Assembly (NCBI GenBank): GCA_903907905.1
Contig: CAIVPX010000102.1
Span: 1-49,599 of the forward strand
Reading direction: 5' to 3'
Source: an uncultured bacterium
GTDB lineage: Bacteria > Pseudomonadota > Gammaproteobacteria > Burkholderiales > Burkholderiaceae_E
Length of the DNA stretch: 49,599 nucleotides
In this document: positions 12,001-17,582 of the stretch, one piece after another
How the letters are laid out: each line of letters begins with the position of its first letter
Numbering within the stretch: the stretch's first letter is position 1
Notes under the pieces: model-generated
Database searches by the model: none
Seen by the model: only the letters and a program-made list of their open reading frames with translations
Told to the model about the DNA's origin: nothing
Translations under genes and position numbers: made by a program

Positions 12001-12682
12001 ACGTGATCGACCCCTCCACCATCACCGAGGCCCCGAGCGTGAAGGCGTCGTCGAGCTCATCGGTTTCCAGGCGCTGCTCTGCCCGCAACAGCACATCGCC
12101 GCCGGCCTTGAGCGTGGCGCCCTGGGGCACAACGATGGTTTCACCCTCGACCATCAGCGAGCCGGTGTCGAGCGTAAGGCTGTCCAGCGTCACCTTGTCG
12201 ACGCCGTCGAGGCCGCGAATGGCCAACACGCCCGTGGGGCGAGCAAACACCAATTGATAAAGATCGTCGCCGCCGGAGAGCTTGAGCTTGCCGTCGGGCT
12301 GCTGGGTCAGCACGACCTGATCGTCACCAGCACCCAGATCGAGCACCAGGCTGGCCAGCGAGGCATTGAGCGTGAGCAGGTCACCGCTGCCCGCCAATTG
12401 CGAGCTCTGACCGGCGCCCCGGCCCGCCTTGGTGAGGTCGATACGGGTCGAGCCCTGGGCGATATCGGCGATTTCGAGCAGGTCGGACTCGCGCGGCGCC
12501 ACCTCGAGCGTGACATTGCCGGCGGCGATCGGCGCATCGGTGTCGGGGCGCGACTGCTGAAGCATCGGCTCGGCTGAGAGGAGCACCCGGTCCTCGAGGC
12601 GTTCAACCTGGGCACGGCTTCGTGCCCATGCCAGTCGACGACCTTTGGGGGACCAACGCTTGAAACGCTTGATGTTGCTCAT
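1..12682 (-). CDS. Giant LEPR-XLL-type repetitive surface protein, N-terminal 4227 codons (C-terminus beyond window)
   Basis: The reading frame is open from an ATG at 12682 to the left edge without a stop. GGAG stands six bases before the ATG. The N-terminus is basic (about residues 5-25) with no normal signal peptide; residues 29-39 read LEDRVLLSAEP, a variant of the LEPR-XLL motif found near the start of many giant bacterial proteins. The rest is acidic, rich in Ala, Thr, Asp, Gly and Ser, with repeated patterns such as ATNLVL, FVLASN and AARNDVRS typical of beta-helix or beta-sandwich adhesins. A core motif GVTLAFNTIG followed by DALLGTSIGDE occurs seven times. Between copies five and six (about residues 1850-3540) lies a different region with amphipathic segments, YRYLG/YRYMG modules, Thr-Asp-rich tandem repeats and a Pro-Glu-rich hinge. 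Family members reach many thousand residues. Role as an extracellular adhesin or matrix protein is inferred; the secretion route is not visible. Confidence 0.85.
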   Translation of the reverse strand, partial: MSNIKRFKRWSPKGRRLAWARSRAQVERLEDRVLLSAEPMLQQSRPDTDAPIAAGNVTLEVAPRESDLLEIADIAQGSTRIDLTKAGRGAGQSSQLAGSGDLLTLNASLASLVLDLGAGDDQVVLTQQPDGKLKLSGGDDLYQLVFARPTGVLAIRGLDGVDKVTLDSLTLDTGSLMVEGETIVVPQGATLKAGGDVLLRAEQRLETDELDDAFTLGASVMVEGSITSGGAVLLQSVVGAQVALDSTGIVANLDIEASTSAVSRIGSGAVIEAHSLEVIALTDNRLSAQGEGGLGLIDITSIQTTSAVIAGGARLIIDAESDSEGIDVLIEAIDSSRYAAILDTAGSLTTGFTGGFDLGISQVELVRNVEARLGDGNQRVTLAAPESGNAPTVQVSAGSVDAEPDASEEEPGAGVDGSVESNLVGVQTIDVVDNVLAVVSGADIDASALGIYALTASTQSSRAKIAKINAAGITEVRLSDAVVSAPGAVAMVARDESVFEAESAGFSAELPFVKNIQIGIASASATVDRVVRAQVSDAEVDAGDFAVIASSESSLSALTESMAVVGDEEEASDTYSLAMGGTVAWTQLTGAVEALVESSAVEVGDEGNIVVEALNASDIASTTSAGSTVTNAPGSAAGISLAFNAVGWDMGNIALAGLNALLGTDLLTDEIPLRTYAVVSGSDLNAGGDISVRAVDAISLAAEISNESDTNAGEAAASLSVGAAGVLASNRVRSETRAVIRGRDDDDAPLVSIVAGGSVTVEAQDESAIEADVTMSSAAQTGGGRAMAVGGIIVRNDMRAGVLASVTDAALEAGVDLSITGTSDASITATLSGEVSAGSESEFEGEEGAAADAAGAAAGASGSEGAMPSLSSSLSVNALIATNLVLNTAEAELLDSEVSVLGSLGVEAENLSTIEASNSATTESVGGTAAGVTLAFNTIGWESQNILFAAVDALLGTSIGDEDPAEVRAEISRTSMAVGEDLTLSAISEPQITADIENSVASEGGASASFVLASNLLSSRASALLTDLPGAEPHTAGSLTIEASDTAGVAARISLSAQAAGGASLGGLAARNDLRSGVIALVEAADLEIDGDVSITGEGSSTVTALITDQPLEAQPEEPSADDGAAADSGESADGDSGPAAGGGTTGAEDTEEASFAFNGIIATNLILGEVAVSVLDSTLTAAGDLEVAGTNASSIEAENAAAAEAGGTAIGVTLAFNTIGWEAQNVLFATVDALLGTDIGDEQPAGVLTTIRGSDLSADGAISISAQTEESVAANIERTTASSGASTAAGFVLASNMIASRAATRISPESTLSPRVQLQAGEGIEVNASDTAAIQAQVCMVTESGGAVAVGGLVARNDLRSSVDAELDSVDLASGGEVVVLALEGASIEACLSGETSTAAAEEEAPAEEATPPGDAPAPDEAGTDGATSGGAAEGGTADGGLADVGLAPEAPAAPSLAVNALIATNMVLSRANAVISNSDVLTEGDLSVGADNVSSIEANNLAVMSSDGTAIGVTLAFNTIGWEAQNVLFNSLDALLGTSIGDEQPAAISARIVNTNVQAAGDVKVQAGALDDAPGADQGAHIQAVVSNEASSNADGAAASFVLASNKVSTSTLAWMSPVLSGPVAADASARALSDRLTAMIGGSLEVVANDSAVIDSEVSLAATSGGGAALGGVAARNDVRGDVDAGIDRMIIDAGGDVSVQAFALAQINASLTGVCETLSEEEAEVAEDPVAPEAGADAGTGAGSPASGDAGAASAASDTAASGDAGTGVTDSGGPAATVPIAVNGVLATNLVLSSSRATITRSELTAGGDLTVEAQNESGISAENTASITSGGTAVGVTLAYNTIGWQAQDIFTQTIDALLGTSIGDEEPAEVLAAVDEVVLDIGGDMSVSAAMTATLEASTSNEVTSEGSGSAASVVLASNAVSTRADAYVRQVAAPSDEAFFGYAHESADALTDLEPGAQVLVSADHSAGGDAGKIYRYLGESEAVDLAEEDFGDTDRWLELDSRSVVVGGDLTVEASDAPAISADIVVIASATTPDEESDGEYFRVDHRSGNGLTEIAFGDQVLLDDDHEAGGEPGRIYRYMGPDDEIDLAETDYTDTGYWYELIPLPGMLDQIKQFVGLLDTEMPYFEREVPLFSVPIAGKDYDVGLRVGAGWQDLRVLQFLKGIDESEATGWDITARELGAHFEVPSIPLGDMLFAAPELNIDLILPDPRLPLFEFEKPLGVVEHGGQQYEWGLALRAGWLNTTLTELIDLKALVLDGEFVPTLPVFEPEVFFRPIDEAAECPCDLFSDEAEPTDEDGPSLETLQLLPAQFVLQAPSVSFTLLGRKVELIFEDITIDTPAVFERFVNPDLDPLLIDLSELLSGEEMPAGVDAIGSAPDAEAEPDPAAEGESTVDANADSNATGTGTGADAGAADAGSDDEVIQIQIPAFGLAGETLIEQFQNLIRIIPSKISLLDPVITATLLGKEIEYALPLSTLTDKIVGDAMPDFLEAGDGAITIDVLKLLPESVTNILQWFMKDAEADPYEIELDPIDFGALEDAALGALSSKLDAGNDSAAGGSTTETSTGPGTQTGGTGQGGALQPDTTDTLTGLSPGDAQYGLSEWLVAKEEASADAGRDEVQRLTFTATDALDFSGEEAPSFTLTLDDVTTDPIEWLEIGVAKNEQQRLVFVHRPSAVGTEYTLRLIPIEADDEAANEDTSTDSTDTTDGTDTTDGTDTTDGIDTTDGIDTTDGIDTTDGIDTTDDTAPDAEPEYLATLTFHGDPEQDAAEIQAVLDTWFGKGHATVSFNEDESDVSGGFRFSSGGLIFDIEFSDDLAATDMGQIAASTIGQSSQGLLLVRAETAQDGTEGATYADQAELIQDALNAALEGEAVTVEPLGANSYQVRFDGEDWALQDQMLLRAGDLPEGLKARTGVIAQGRAAKGPSVALEVYDAESTGTFDLEIEVDGDVFMLAGVPKNLTANQLVTMIQEEAVNEAGDSFDSLELDLKVTIESDADGTDYWVLSFSGDAIADVSIDEVRYMEIPEPTDEGTDTTTGGDGTDTTAGGDGTDTTAGGDGTDTTAGGGGTDTGGGTTEPADPGSVEVVAQTQGGSGRLDESWLVTFSNRFGRTGFKLYVDGARMPVSWPYASNNDKGKEAETIRELADAFVEVLNDAVPGKTITAADLRITEDTSYRGSGNRYRVEAIGQLAGLSIKPLVMRAEAGAFDFSQPTQGDPGQDEVQQITLSGGSQGSVFTLSFSAGDENWTTKAIAFDATAQDTEDALNTELGAAGRVQVTGSGEQSFTVSFGGALAGLDVGLLSAEVTDPPAPEPAPEPDPAPEPEPEPDPLALPEVPVAEPPAPRAVAAGAIIARNDIRAKTRSFVFNTRIEAGSLSVLATEDAIVRASLDSKAEATGGGGGGLAAGGIIATNLVLATADAYIDASQVVTTAGQSDEPAADEDALEGDEALQGDQAASALLAAEDSPETEPALEEGGDDTAEPDPDTADETDEPLAQDSSDEDGPDGNITVRAVNAGHIVATNASSMSSDGSSVGVTLAFNTVGYEAQNVLFATLDALIGTNIGDEKPAAAQAYIRNSDIDAAGELVLEADNDAFILSTITNETASEIAEPELLPTGEDTTAGATGTDTAASGAAAGAAAGGMSTGGAAASEKAVSAGFVLASNMVSSYAKSFIIGDDHTVDTAGGGVTVSSLDSARVYSKVELIASAGAEESENAAAVRSLVNLVGLSYTDRSGEQTVRFGDRVRIADADYTEFDRPEEMLEGERVALGSAVGGAEAGDSYEYIGADPLEDVRFDKQDFTDASLWKKLSGEAGMTYIFKGWKSEVDFADEDFSDETRWAKLDLAYWTDLGASFAQAATASQVGGVGVGGLVVRNDVRSDVTAYIDGQTLTLAGDLTVSADETATIVSEDSSEVTASTTGINVVIATNTVMSSAQAWIADSAVVTRLEVDEADSQTDATDSEEGEGEDAGSSAALSGADATDATDATDATDEEADLFEEDAAEATEDDATAAADDAATGDDTGDDAAGADEPAQDGTVRITATNTSAITATLSSKVQAKTSVGVTLAFNTIGYKPQNLFANIADSIFGTSFADQKRAATRAWADGTSFELEGGLEVQADYAGSVEAVIESSAVALALDTVKPPAGGASGGGTGGAAGGGAAAGQTAITIAPVVALNRIAADTSARIFNARDTEAGGDILVEATGETAINAEVSASALSVAA
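692..727 (-). repeat. Nine-base tandem repeat, four perfect copies (Thr-Asp-Ala)n
   Basis: GTCTGTGGC is repeated four times without a mismatch on the plus strand. It lies inside an acidic Asp/Glu/Ala/Thr linker of the giant protein. The unit length is a multiple of three, so copy-number change keeps the frame. Confidence 0.9.
3459..3570 (-). repeat. Imperfect 27-base repeats encoding GGDGTDTTA units
   Basis: About four imperfect 27-base units encode the nonapeptide GGDGTDTTA or close variants in the giant protein. Synonymous differences between units show that this array is older than the nearly perfect arrays at 692 and 4431. The ends are approximate. It forms a flexible acidic linker between two folded-looking segments. 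Confidence 0.7.
4431..4556 (-). repeat. 18-base tandem repeat, seven copies (Asp-Thr-Thr-Asp-Gly-Ile/Thr)
   Basis: The 18-base unit GTCGTATCGATGCCGTCG (plus strand) is repeated seven times, the last three with GGT in place of GAT and a few further changes. The minus strand encodes DTTDGI/DTTDGT repeats in the giant protein. Four units are identical, which suggests recent expansion by slippage or unequal exchange; all changes stay in frame. Confidence 0.9.
6350..6795 (-). repeat. Two YRYxG modules (DH-AGG-G-IYRY) in the giant protein
   Basis: Two segments of about 45 residues (6661-6795 and 6350-6486) share the order GDQVL, DH-AGG, IYRYLG or IYRYMG, then an acidic DLAE-D stretch ending in W-EL. 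Looser relatives lie at about 1134-1365 (YEYIG and YIFKG, each followed by a DF-D-W-KL end). As I recall, this module recurs in other giant LEPR-type proteins. Its function is unknown. Confidence 0.65.
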
Positions 12683-12950
12683 CTCTGACTCCAGACCCAG
12701 ACGGTGCTCGCGCCCATCCTCAAGAAAACCCCGCAGCCGCGCTCCGGCTGCCCTGCCAAAACCTGTTCGACAAATGCCAATCGCGCGCCCTTTCGGGACG
12801 CGCGAATGCCGCCGCCGGTCTCCCGGCGACGATGACAATGACGCGCCGCGACACGCGGACGTCGAAAGACTCAGTTATTCAGGTGATATCCCGATGAACC
12901 CCACAGCTTGCACACAGGATTGCCAGACGAATCCTAGGGGGTCGCGGGAC

Positions 12951-12975
12951 AAAAACGGATGCCCGATCGGGCATC
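12951..12975 (-). terminator. Intrinsic terminator after the wecB-nfrA-like operon
   Basis: On the minus strand the perfect palindrome GATGCCCGATCGGGCATC (7-bp stem, GATC loop) is followed by CGTTTTTG. It lies about 80 bases after the stop of the nfrA-like gene and upstream of the giant gene, so it separates the two transcription units. Confidence 0.7.
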
Positions 12976-12983
12976 TCAGGGTT

Positions 12984-13017
12984 CCCGATTGGAAACGTAA
13001 TTTCCGCTTCAATCGGG
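12984..13017. repeat. Nested inverted repeat downstream of the nfrA-like gene
   Basis: Outer arms CCCGATT / AATCGGG (7 bp) enclose inner arms GGAAA / TTTCC (5 bp) with a CGTAA loop. It lies between the stop codon at 13056 and the terminator at 12951-12975. It may strengthen termination or protect the mRNA 3' end; no T-run follows it. Confidence 0.55.
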
Positions 13018-13055
13018 TGAGTGCTGCACGCGCAAATCGGCTTGCGCCGCCTCGT

Positions 13056-15806
13056 CTACCAGACCAGACCGCCGCCGATCATCAAGCCGGATCTTCCGGC
13101 GCCGCTCACGGCGAGCTTGTACTGCAGGGTGAGCTCCATACGACCGCGCTCGGCCTCGTAGTGCGAGCCGCCGAACAGGCGCCGCAGGGCCACGCCCAGG
13201 CCCGCCTCGGCCCAGGACTGACGGGTAGGGTCCGGGTTCTGGCTACGTCCGTTGACGATGAGGTGGGGCATGAGGATCCAGCCTTCGCCGGTCATCAGGC
13301 TCAGTCCGTGGCGCACCTCGGCGTAGAGTGCATCGCTGCCCTCCCGCTGATAGAAATGCCCGAGGTCGACGTAGACCTGGGAACTCATCCAGCGGCGCGC
13401 GCCTGCGGGCGGCTCATCGCCCACCGACAGCCCCCAGGAGGCGCGCAGCAACCAGTCGTTCGTGCTGCGGTCGCCAATCGCAAACAGCCGCTCGGCCGAC
13501 ACACGCACCGGAAACTGCGGCACCGGGCGAAAGCGCAGCCCGACGCCGCCCTGCACCGAATCACCATCGATCGCCAGTCCGTCGCCCCGCTGCGACCACA
13601 GCGTGCGGGCAAACACCTCGGGCTGCTGCGCATCGCCGGGCCCCGGCGGCAGGACCCGAAAGGCCAGCTCCGCGCCGCCTTGCGAGGCGATCAGACCATC
13701 CCGTTGAAACCCCGAAAAATTGGCTGATGGACTGGAGCCACGAGGTCTCCATGACTGGTAAGCGCTCACTGACCATCGGCGGTTCAGCTCCCTCAGTTCG
13801 CGCCGAAGGCGCTGCTGCAGGCCGGTATCGGCCGAGGAACGCTCCGGGGCGTCGGCCCCGGCGGCAAGCGTATCGATGGAGCGGCGAAAGCTTCGCTGGG
13901 CACCCTCGACATCACCCTCGGCCAGGTAGGCATAGCCCAGATCGGGCAGCAGGCGCAGGCGCTCCGAATCGCTGTCGATCGCCAGCTCGAAGGCGCGCGC
14001 CGCCCGGCCCGGCTGGCCGCTGCGACGCAGGCGATAGGCCTGCATTTCAAGCAGATTGCCGTACTCGACCCGAAACGCCCCCTGCTCCTCCTTGGGCAAA
14101 CGCCCCAGGACGCCCATGGTGCGCTCGCCCCAGCTGACGGCCTCGTCCACGTTGCCCGCAGCGGCGTGCGCCCGCATGGTCCGCAGCGCATAGATCGGCT
14201 GACGGGTGTGCTGGTGCAGCCACGCATACTCGCGCGCGGCTTGCGGCCACTCGGCCAGCGCCGCGTGGGCCTGGGCGAGGCCCGCCCGCGCGGCTTCGCC
14301 GTCGGCGAGCGTGGCAGCGCGCTGGTAGTGAGTCAGCGCATCGCGGTGGCGTGAGGCCGCCAGGTGCAGGGCCGCAAGTTCGATGTGAGCACCCGCCCTC
14401 GCGTTATCCCCCAACCCGGGCGATTCCACCAGTCGTTCGTAATGGCGCAGCACCGCACGCTCGTCGCCCATCAGGCGGTGTGCATCGATCAGACGTCGCT
14501 CGAGGGCGGGATCGGGCGCCTGCGCCAGGAGCGCCTCGAGCTCGGCCACGGCCTGAGCCGGACGCCCGGCATCGATCAGCGCGTCGGCGAGCGCTCGCCG
14601 CGCGGCGGCATCGTCCGGTGCGAGCGCGAGCAGTTGCTGCAGCGCCTGCACCCTTGGCTCGTGCCGACCGGCCCGGCGCTCGATCTCGGCCCGCTCGCGC
14701 CAGGCAAACTGCCGTTGGGCCACCGGTGCGTCGCTCGCACTCACGGCGCTGAGCACCTTGAGCGCAGCCTGCGACCGGGCGCGTGCGACGTGGGCGGAGG
14801 CGATCTGCAGGCGCAGCGCGCTGTCGCCCGCCGCCGCCGCCAGCCGATCGAGCTCGTCCAGCGCGCTTGGCTGGTAGCCCTGCGGGATGGCGCCCGCGCC
14901 CGTCTCAAGGATCAGGTTGGCCGCGCGCAGTCGATCCGCAGCGTCAGTCGAGCGTGCCGCCAGGGCCAGCGCGCGGCGCGCAGCCTCTTCGTGCCGGCCC
15001 GTGCGCTGCTCAAAGGCAATCATCGTCCGGACGCGCTCGAGATCGGCGGGCGCCAGCTTGATCGCCGCCTCGAGCATGTCCCGCTCAAGCGACGTGTCGT
15101 CGAGCTTGCGCGCAAGCCCCACCAGAGCATCGCCGATATCGAGCTTGCGCGCGACATCGGCGGTCTGAGCCAATAACTTGCGCCAATCGGCGATGGCGTC
15201 GCGATACTCGCCCAGACGCTCGCTTGCCTGAGCGAGTGCGGCCCTGCGCTCGAGCGCCGGATGCGCCCGCGCGAGCGACGCCGGCAGCCGGTCGAGCTGT
15301 TCACGCGCGGGCGTCAGCCGCTCGAGGCGAATGAGCAGATCGATCAGCGCCATCCGGGCTTCGACATCATCGGGCACCTGACCGAGCGCTTGCTCGTACT
15401 CGAGTCGAGCCTGCTCCAGACGTCCCAGCTGCTGCAGCACGCGGCCATGCGCCAGCCGCGCCGCATGGTGCGATGGGTGCGCGGCCAGGCCCCGTTCGAA
15501 CTGCCCCTGCGCGGCCTCGACCTTGCCCTCACGAAGCAACTGCCAGGCGCGGTTGAAATAGCCCTCCGATACCAGGCGCTGCCACTCGCCACGGGGTTTT
15601 CCGGCCGGCGCCCCGCCCTCGGCTTGCCCAGGATCAGGGGCTGCGCTACCCGCGGTGCCGGAAGCCGCCATCACCTGCCCCGGCACCGCACAGGCAAGCA
15701 CCATCGCCAACGCAGCCACCAGCCCCCTCGGACGGTGCTCTTGTGTTCGCCCGCCAAAAACGCCGCGCACGCGGCCGTGACCATTCCCACCAGTTTGTCT
15801 CAGCAT
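13056..15806 (-). CDS. nfrA: NfrA-like TPR / outer-membrane beta-barrel protein (glycan exporter, phage-receptor family)
   Basis: The 916-residue product has a hydrophobic signal segment at about residues 28-47, a long alpha-helical TPR-like part to about residue 640, and a C-terminal beta-rich domain that ends in Trp (GGGLVW), as outer-membrane barrels do. This order and the C-terminal pattern fit bacteriophage N4 adsorption protein A (NfrA), which exports the NGR glycan in E. coli; PgaA and PelB have a similar plan. I chose the ATG at 15806, four bases after the deacetylase stop, because AAGGGG lies before it; the frame runs further upstream but only inside the neighbouring gene. It is the last gene of the operon. 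NfrA identity rests mainly on the adjoining NfrB homologue. Confidence 0.75.
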   Translation of the reverse strand: MLRQTGGNGHGRVRGVFGGRTQEHRPRGLVAALAMVLACAVPGQVMAASGTAGSAAPDPGQAEGGAPAGKPRGEWQRLVSEGYFNRAWQLLREGKVEAAQGQFERGLAAHPSHHAARLAHGRVLQQLGRLEQARLEYEQALGQVPDDVEARMALIDLLIRLERLTPAREQLDRLPASLARAHPALERRAALAQASERLGEYRDAIADWRKLLAQTADVARKLDIGDALVGLARKLDDTSLERDMLEAAIKLAPADLERVRTMIAFEQRTGRHEEAARRALALAARSTDAADRLRAANLILETGAGAIPQGYQPSALDELDRLAAAAGDSALRLQIASAHVARARSQAALKVLSAVSASDAPVAQRQFAWRERAEIERRAGRHEPRVQALQQLLALAPDDAAARRALADALIDAGRPAQAVAELEALLAQAPDPALERRLIDAHRLMGDERAVLRHYERLVESPGLGDNARAGAHIELAALHLAASRHRDALTHYQRAATLADGEAARAGLAQAHAALAEWPQAAREYAWLHQHTRQPIYALRTMRAHAAAGNVDEAVSWGERTMGVLGRLPKEEQGAFRVEYGNLLEMQAYRLRRSGQPGRAARAFELAIDSDSERLRLLPDLGYAYLAEGDVEGAQRSFRRSIDTLAAGADAPERSSADTGLQQRLRRELRELNRRWSVSAYQSWRPRGSSPSANFSGFQRDGLIASQGGAELAFRVLPPGPGDAQQPEVFARTLWSQRGDGLAIDGDSVQGGVGLRFRPVPQFPVRVSAERLFAIGDRSTNDWLLRASWGLSVGDEPPAGARRWMSSQVYVDLGHFYQREGSDALYAEVRHGLSLMTGEGWILMPHLIVNGRSQNPDPTRQSWAEAGLGVALRRLFGGSHYEAERGRMELTLQYKLAVSGAGRSGLMIGGGLVW

Positions 15807-15810
15807 CAGC

Positions 15811-17535
15811 TCATAGCCCCTTGGGGTCGATGAATCGGAAGCCCAGCCCCGCGATCGAATCGAGGAGCTGGCGCAAGTCGGCCAGCGCGTCGTAGCCGTA
15901 AGACGTGCCATCAGGCCGCGCCAGGGTCTCCAACCAGAACGGATGAAAAAAGAACGACGCGACACCGTCGCGAACCACCGCATTGAGAATCCGGGCGTTG
16001 AGCGCAATGTCCTGCCACGTGTAACGAATGCTCGAACTCGGGTCGATCTCACGGATGTCGTATTCGATGTTGCCGAGGTTTTCGGGGAGTACCTTGCGTC
16101 CATACCAATCTCGGCGGATCGGATAGGGAAAGAATTGACCGACCGCAAAATCCCTGTCGGCCGTGTCGACGTTGAGCTTGGGGGCGTCGGACGTGTAGTA
16201 CACGGCGCGTTCGTAGACCGTGCCGAATTTCTCGGCGGACACGCGGTAGGCGTTGGGCGACGCCTGGTAGTGCGGCGTCTCGAAGGCAAAGGCCGTATAG
16301 CCGGCCGATGAGAGCTCCTTCACACCCGAGTCGAAAACCGACCGCCAGTCGCGCAGTGCGTCTTTGGGCAAAGGCTGATTGCGCACGATGTCCCAAAACT
16401 CGAAGTCGTCACCGCTCACTGCCGTCCAGGGGTTGCGAACGTTGCTGGTCTGGTGCGTGTAGCCATGCATCACCAGACGCCCCCCGCGCGCAAGCGCCTC
16501 ATCGAGCGCGCTGCGCAGGCCCGTCGCATTGCGAAGCCGTACATCCTGCGCGACCCCGCCGTTGTAGACACCCAGCGGATCCCGATAGCGTGGGATCAGG
16601 GCAATCGAAAAGGGCAGCGGCGTTGCCGCACCACTCACCGGATCGCGCCAGTTGCGCATCAGGTCGGTGAGGGTGCGAAGATGCGCCGGCTCGGTGAGCG
16701 CACTGACATCCTCCAACCGCACCAGCGCCGATCGGGTGCTGCCCGCTGGCGGTGACCCAAGCCCGAGCATGTCGTGCAGCAGGTCAGCAATCACCAGATA
16801 GCGGTCGCGCGGCCCGATGTACGAGAAGGGCATGTCCGCGACGTACCAGAAATTGCCCGAGCGCAGCACGTAGGGCGCCTCGGTCCCGAGCGCGGTGTTG
16901 GCGATCGGCGCAATCAGCTGAGCCTTGGCCGCATCAACGACCTCGGTCAGGCCGATGTCCGGGTCGGCGAAGACACGCAAGCTCGCAGCGTCCCAGGCGT
17001 AGTACTTGCGCAGGCGCTGAGCACGATAGACCACGGTGTCGAAAAAATCGGGCGCGGTAGCGGCAGGGTCGCCCTGCAGGCCGCGATTTCCGAGAAACCG
17101 AAAGCCGAATCGGGTGGTCGCGTCGAACCCCTGAATACGGTTCATCTGCCAGAAGTTGTACTTGAACCAGACCACCGGGCGGGTGCTTCGGTCCACATCC
17201 CGAAGCAAGGCCTCGGGCAAGGGGTTGTCGTAATGCGAGCCGAGGTAAAACGTCGCCTGATGCGCGTCGATCGAGCCGGCCACATACTGGTCGACCGGCA
17301 CGAGAGCGACGCGCGCGTCCCAGTGTCCGAGCAGGTTGGCGAGCATGATCGCGTAGGCACGCCCGAGCTTCTGATAGGGCTTGCCCTGAGGCGCGTCGTA
17401 GAGGACGAGCGTGCTGGGCCCGGTCTGGGCGTAAGCGGGCGATTGCCCCACTGCCGCCACGCAAAGCAGCAGGACCCAACCGAGCAACAAGGACCGGACG
17501 GCGGTCCGGTGAGGCATCTGGCGCGAAGGTCTCAT
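15811..17535 (-). CDS. Periplasmic DUF2334-type polysaccharide deacetylase
   Basis: The 574-residue product starts at ATG 17535 with GGAG seven bases upstream. It has a signal peptide (hydrophobic residues 15-30, AYA cleavage site near 36). The second half looks like a DUF2334/polysaccharide-deacetylase fold: Asp276 in RLEDVS, the metal-type motif HGYTH (His357, His361) and a late His531 in FFFHPFW. It probably removes acetyl groups from the glycan made by the NfrB-like enzyme before or during export through the NfrA-like porin. It lies 47 bases after nfrB and four bases before nfrA, so it is operonic. The substrate is inferred; a hydrolase role is also possible in this superfamily. Confidence 0.75.
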   Translation of the reverse strand: MRPSRQMPHRTAVRSLLLGWVLLLCVAAVGQSPAYAQTGPSTLVLYDAPQGKPYQKLGRAYAIMLANLLGHWDARVALVPVDQYVAGSIDAHQATFYLGSHYDNPLPEALLRDVDRSTRPVVWFKYNFWQMNRIQGFDATTRFGFRFLGNRGLQGDPAATAPDFFDTVVYRAQRLRKYYAWDAASLRVFADPDIGLTEVVDAAKAQLIAPIANTALGTEAPYVLRSGNFWYVADMPFSYIGPRDRYLVIADLLHDMLGLGSPPAGSTRSALVRLEDVSALTEPAHLRTLTDLMRNWRDPVSGAATPLPFSIALIPRYRDPLGVYNGGVAQDVRLRNATGLRSALDEALARGGRLVMHGYTHQTSNVRNPWTAVSGDDFEFWDIVRNQPLPKDALRDWRSVFDSGVKELSSAGYTAFAFETPHYQASPNAYRVSAEKFGTVYERAVYYTSDAPKLNVDTADRDFAVGQFFPYPIRRDWYGRKVLPENLGNIEYDIREIDPSSSIRYTWQDIALNARILNAVVRDGVASFFFHPFWLETLARPDGTSYGYDALADLRQLLDSIAGLGFRFIDPKGL

Positions 17536-17582
17536 GGCATTTCTCCGGTTCAATAATGAGCGCCGCGACGCCGCACCCGGCG

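Larger units (their letters stand above)
12683..13055. other. Intergenic region between the nfrA-like gene and the giant gene
   Basis: This 373-base stretch holds, from right to left on the minus strand, a nested hairpin (12984-13017), an intrinsic terminator (12951-12975) and an inverted repeat AGGATT-N8-AATCCT (12916-12935). About 270 bases then remain upstream of the giant gene for its promoter. I see no convincing -35/-10 pair there, only the ribosome binding site GGAG near 12690. The inverted repeat could be an operator. Confidence 0.6.

Noticed and set aside
15807-16289. Longer start for the nfrA-like gene
   Set aside because: The frame extends upstream only inside the deacetylase gene and encodes an Arg/Thr/Pro-rich stretch without family features; ATG 15806 has a ribosome site and precedes the signal peptide.
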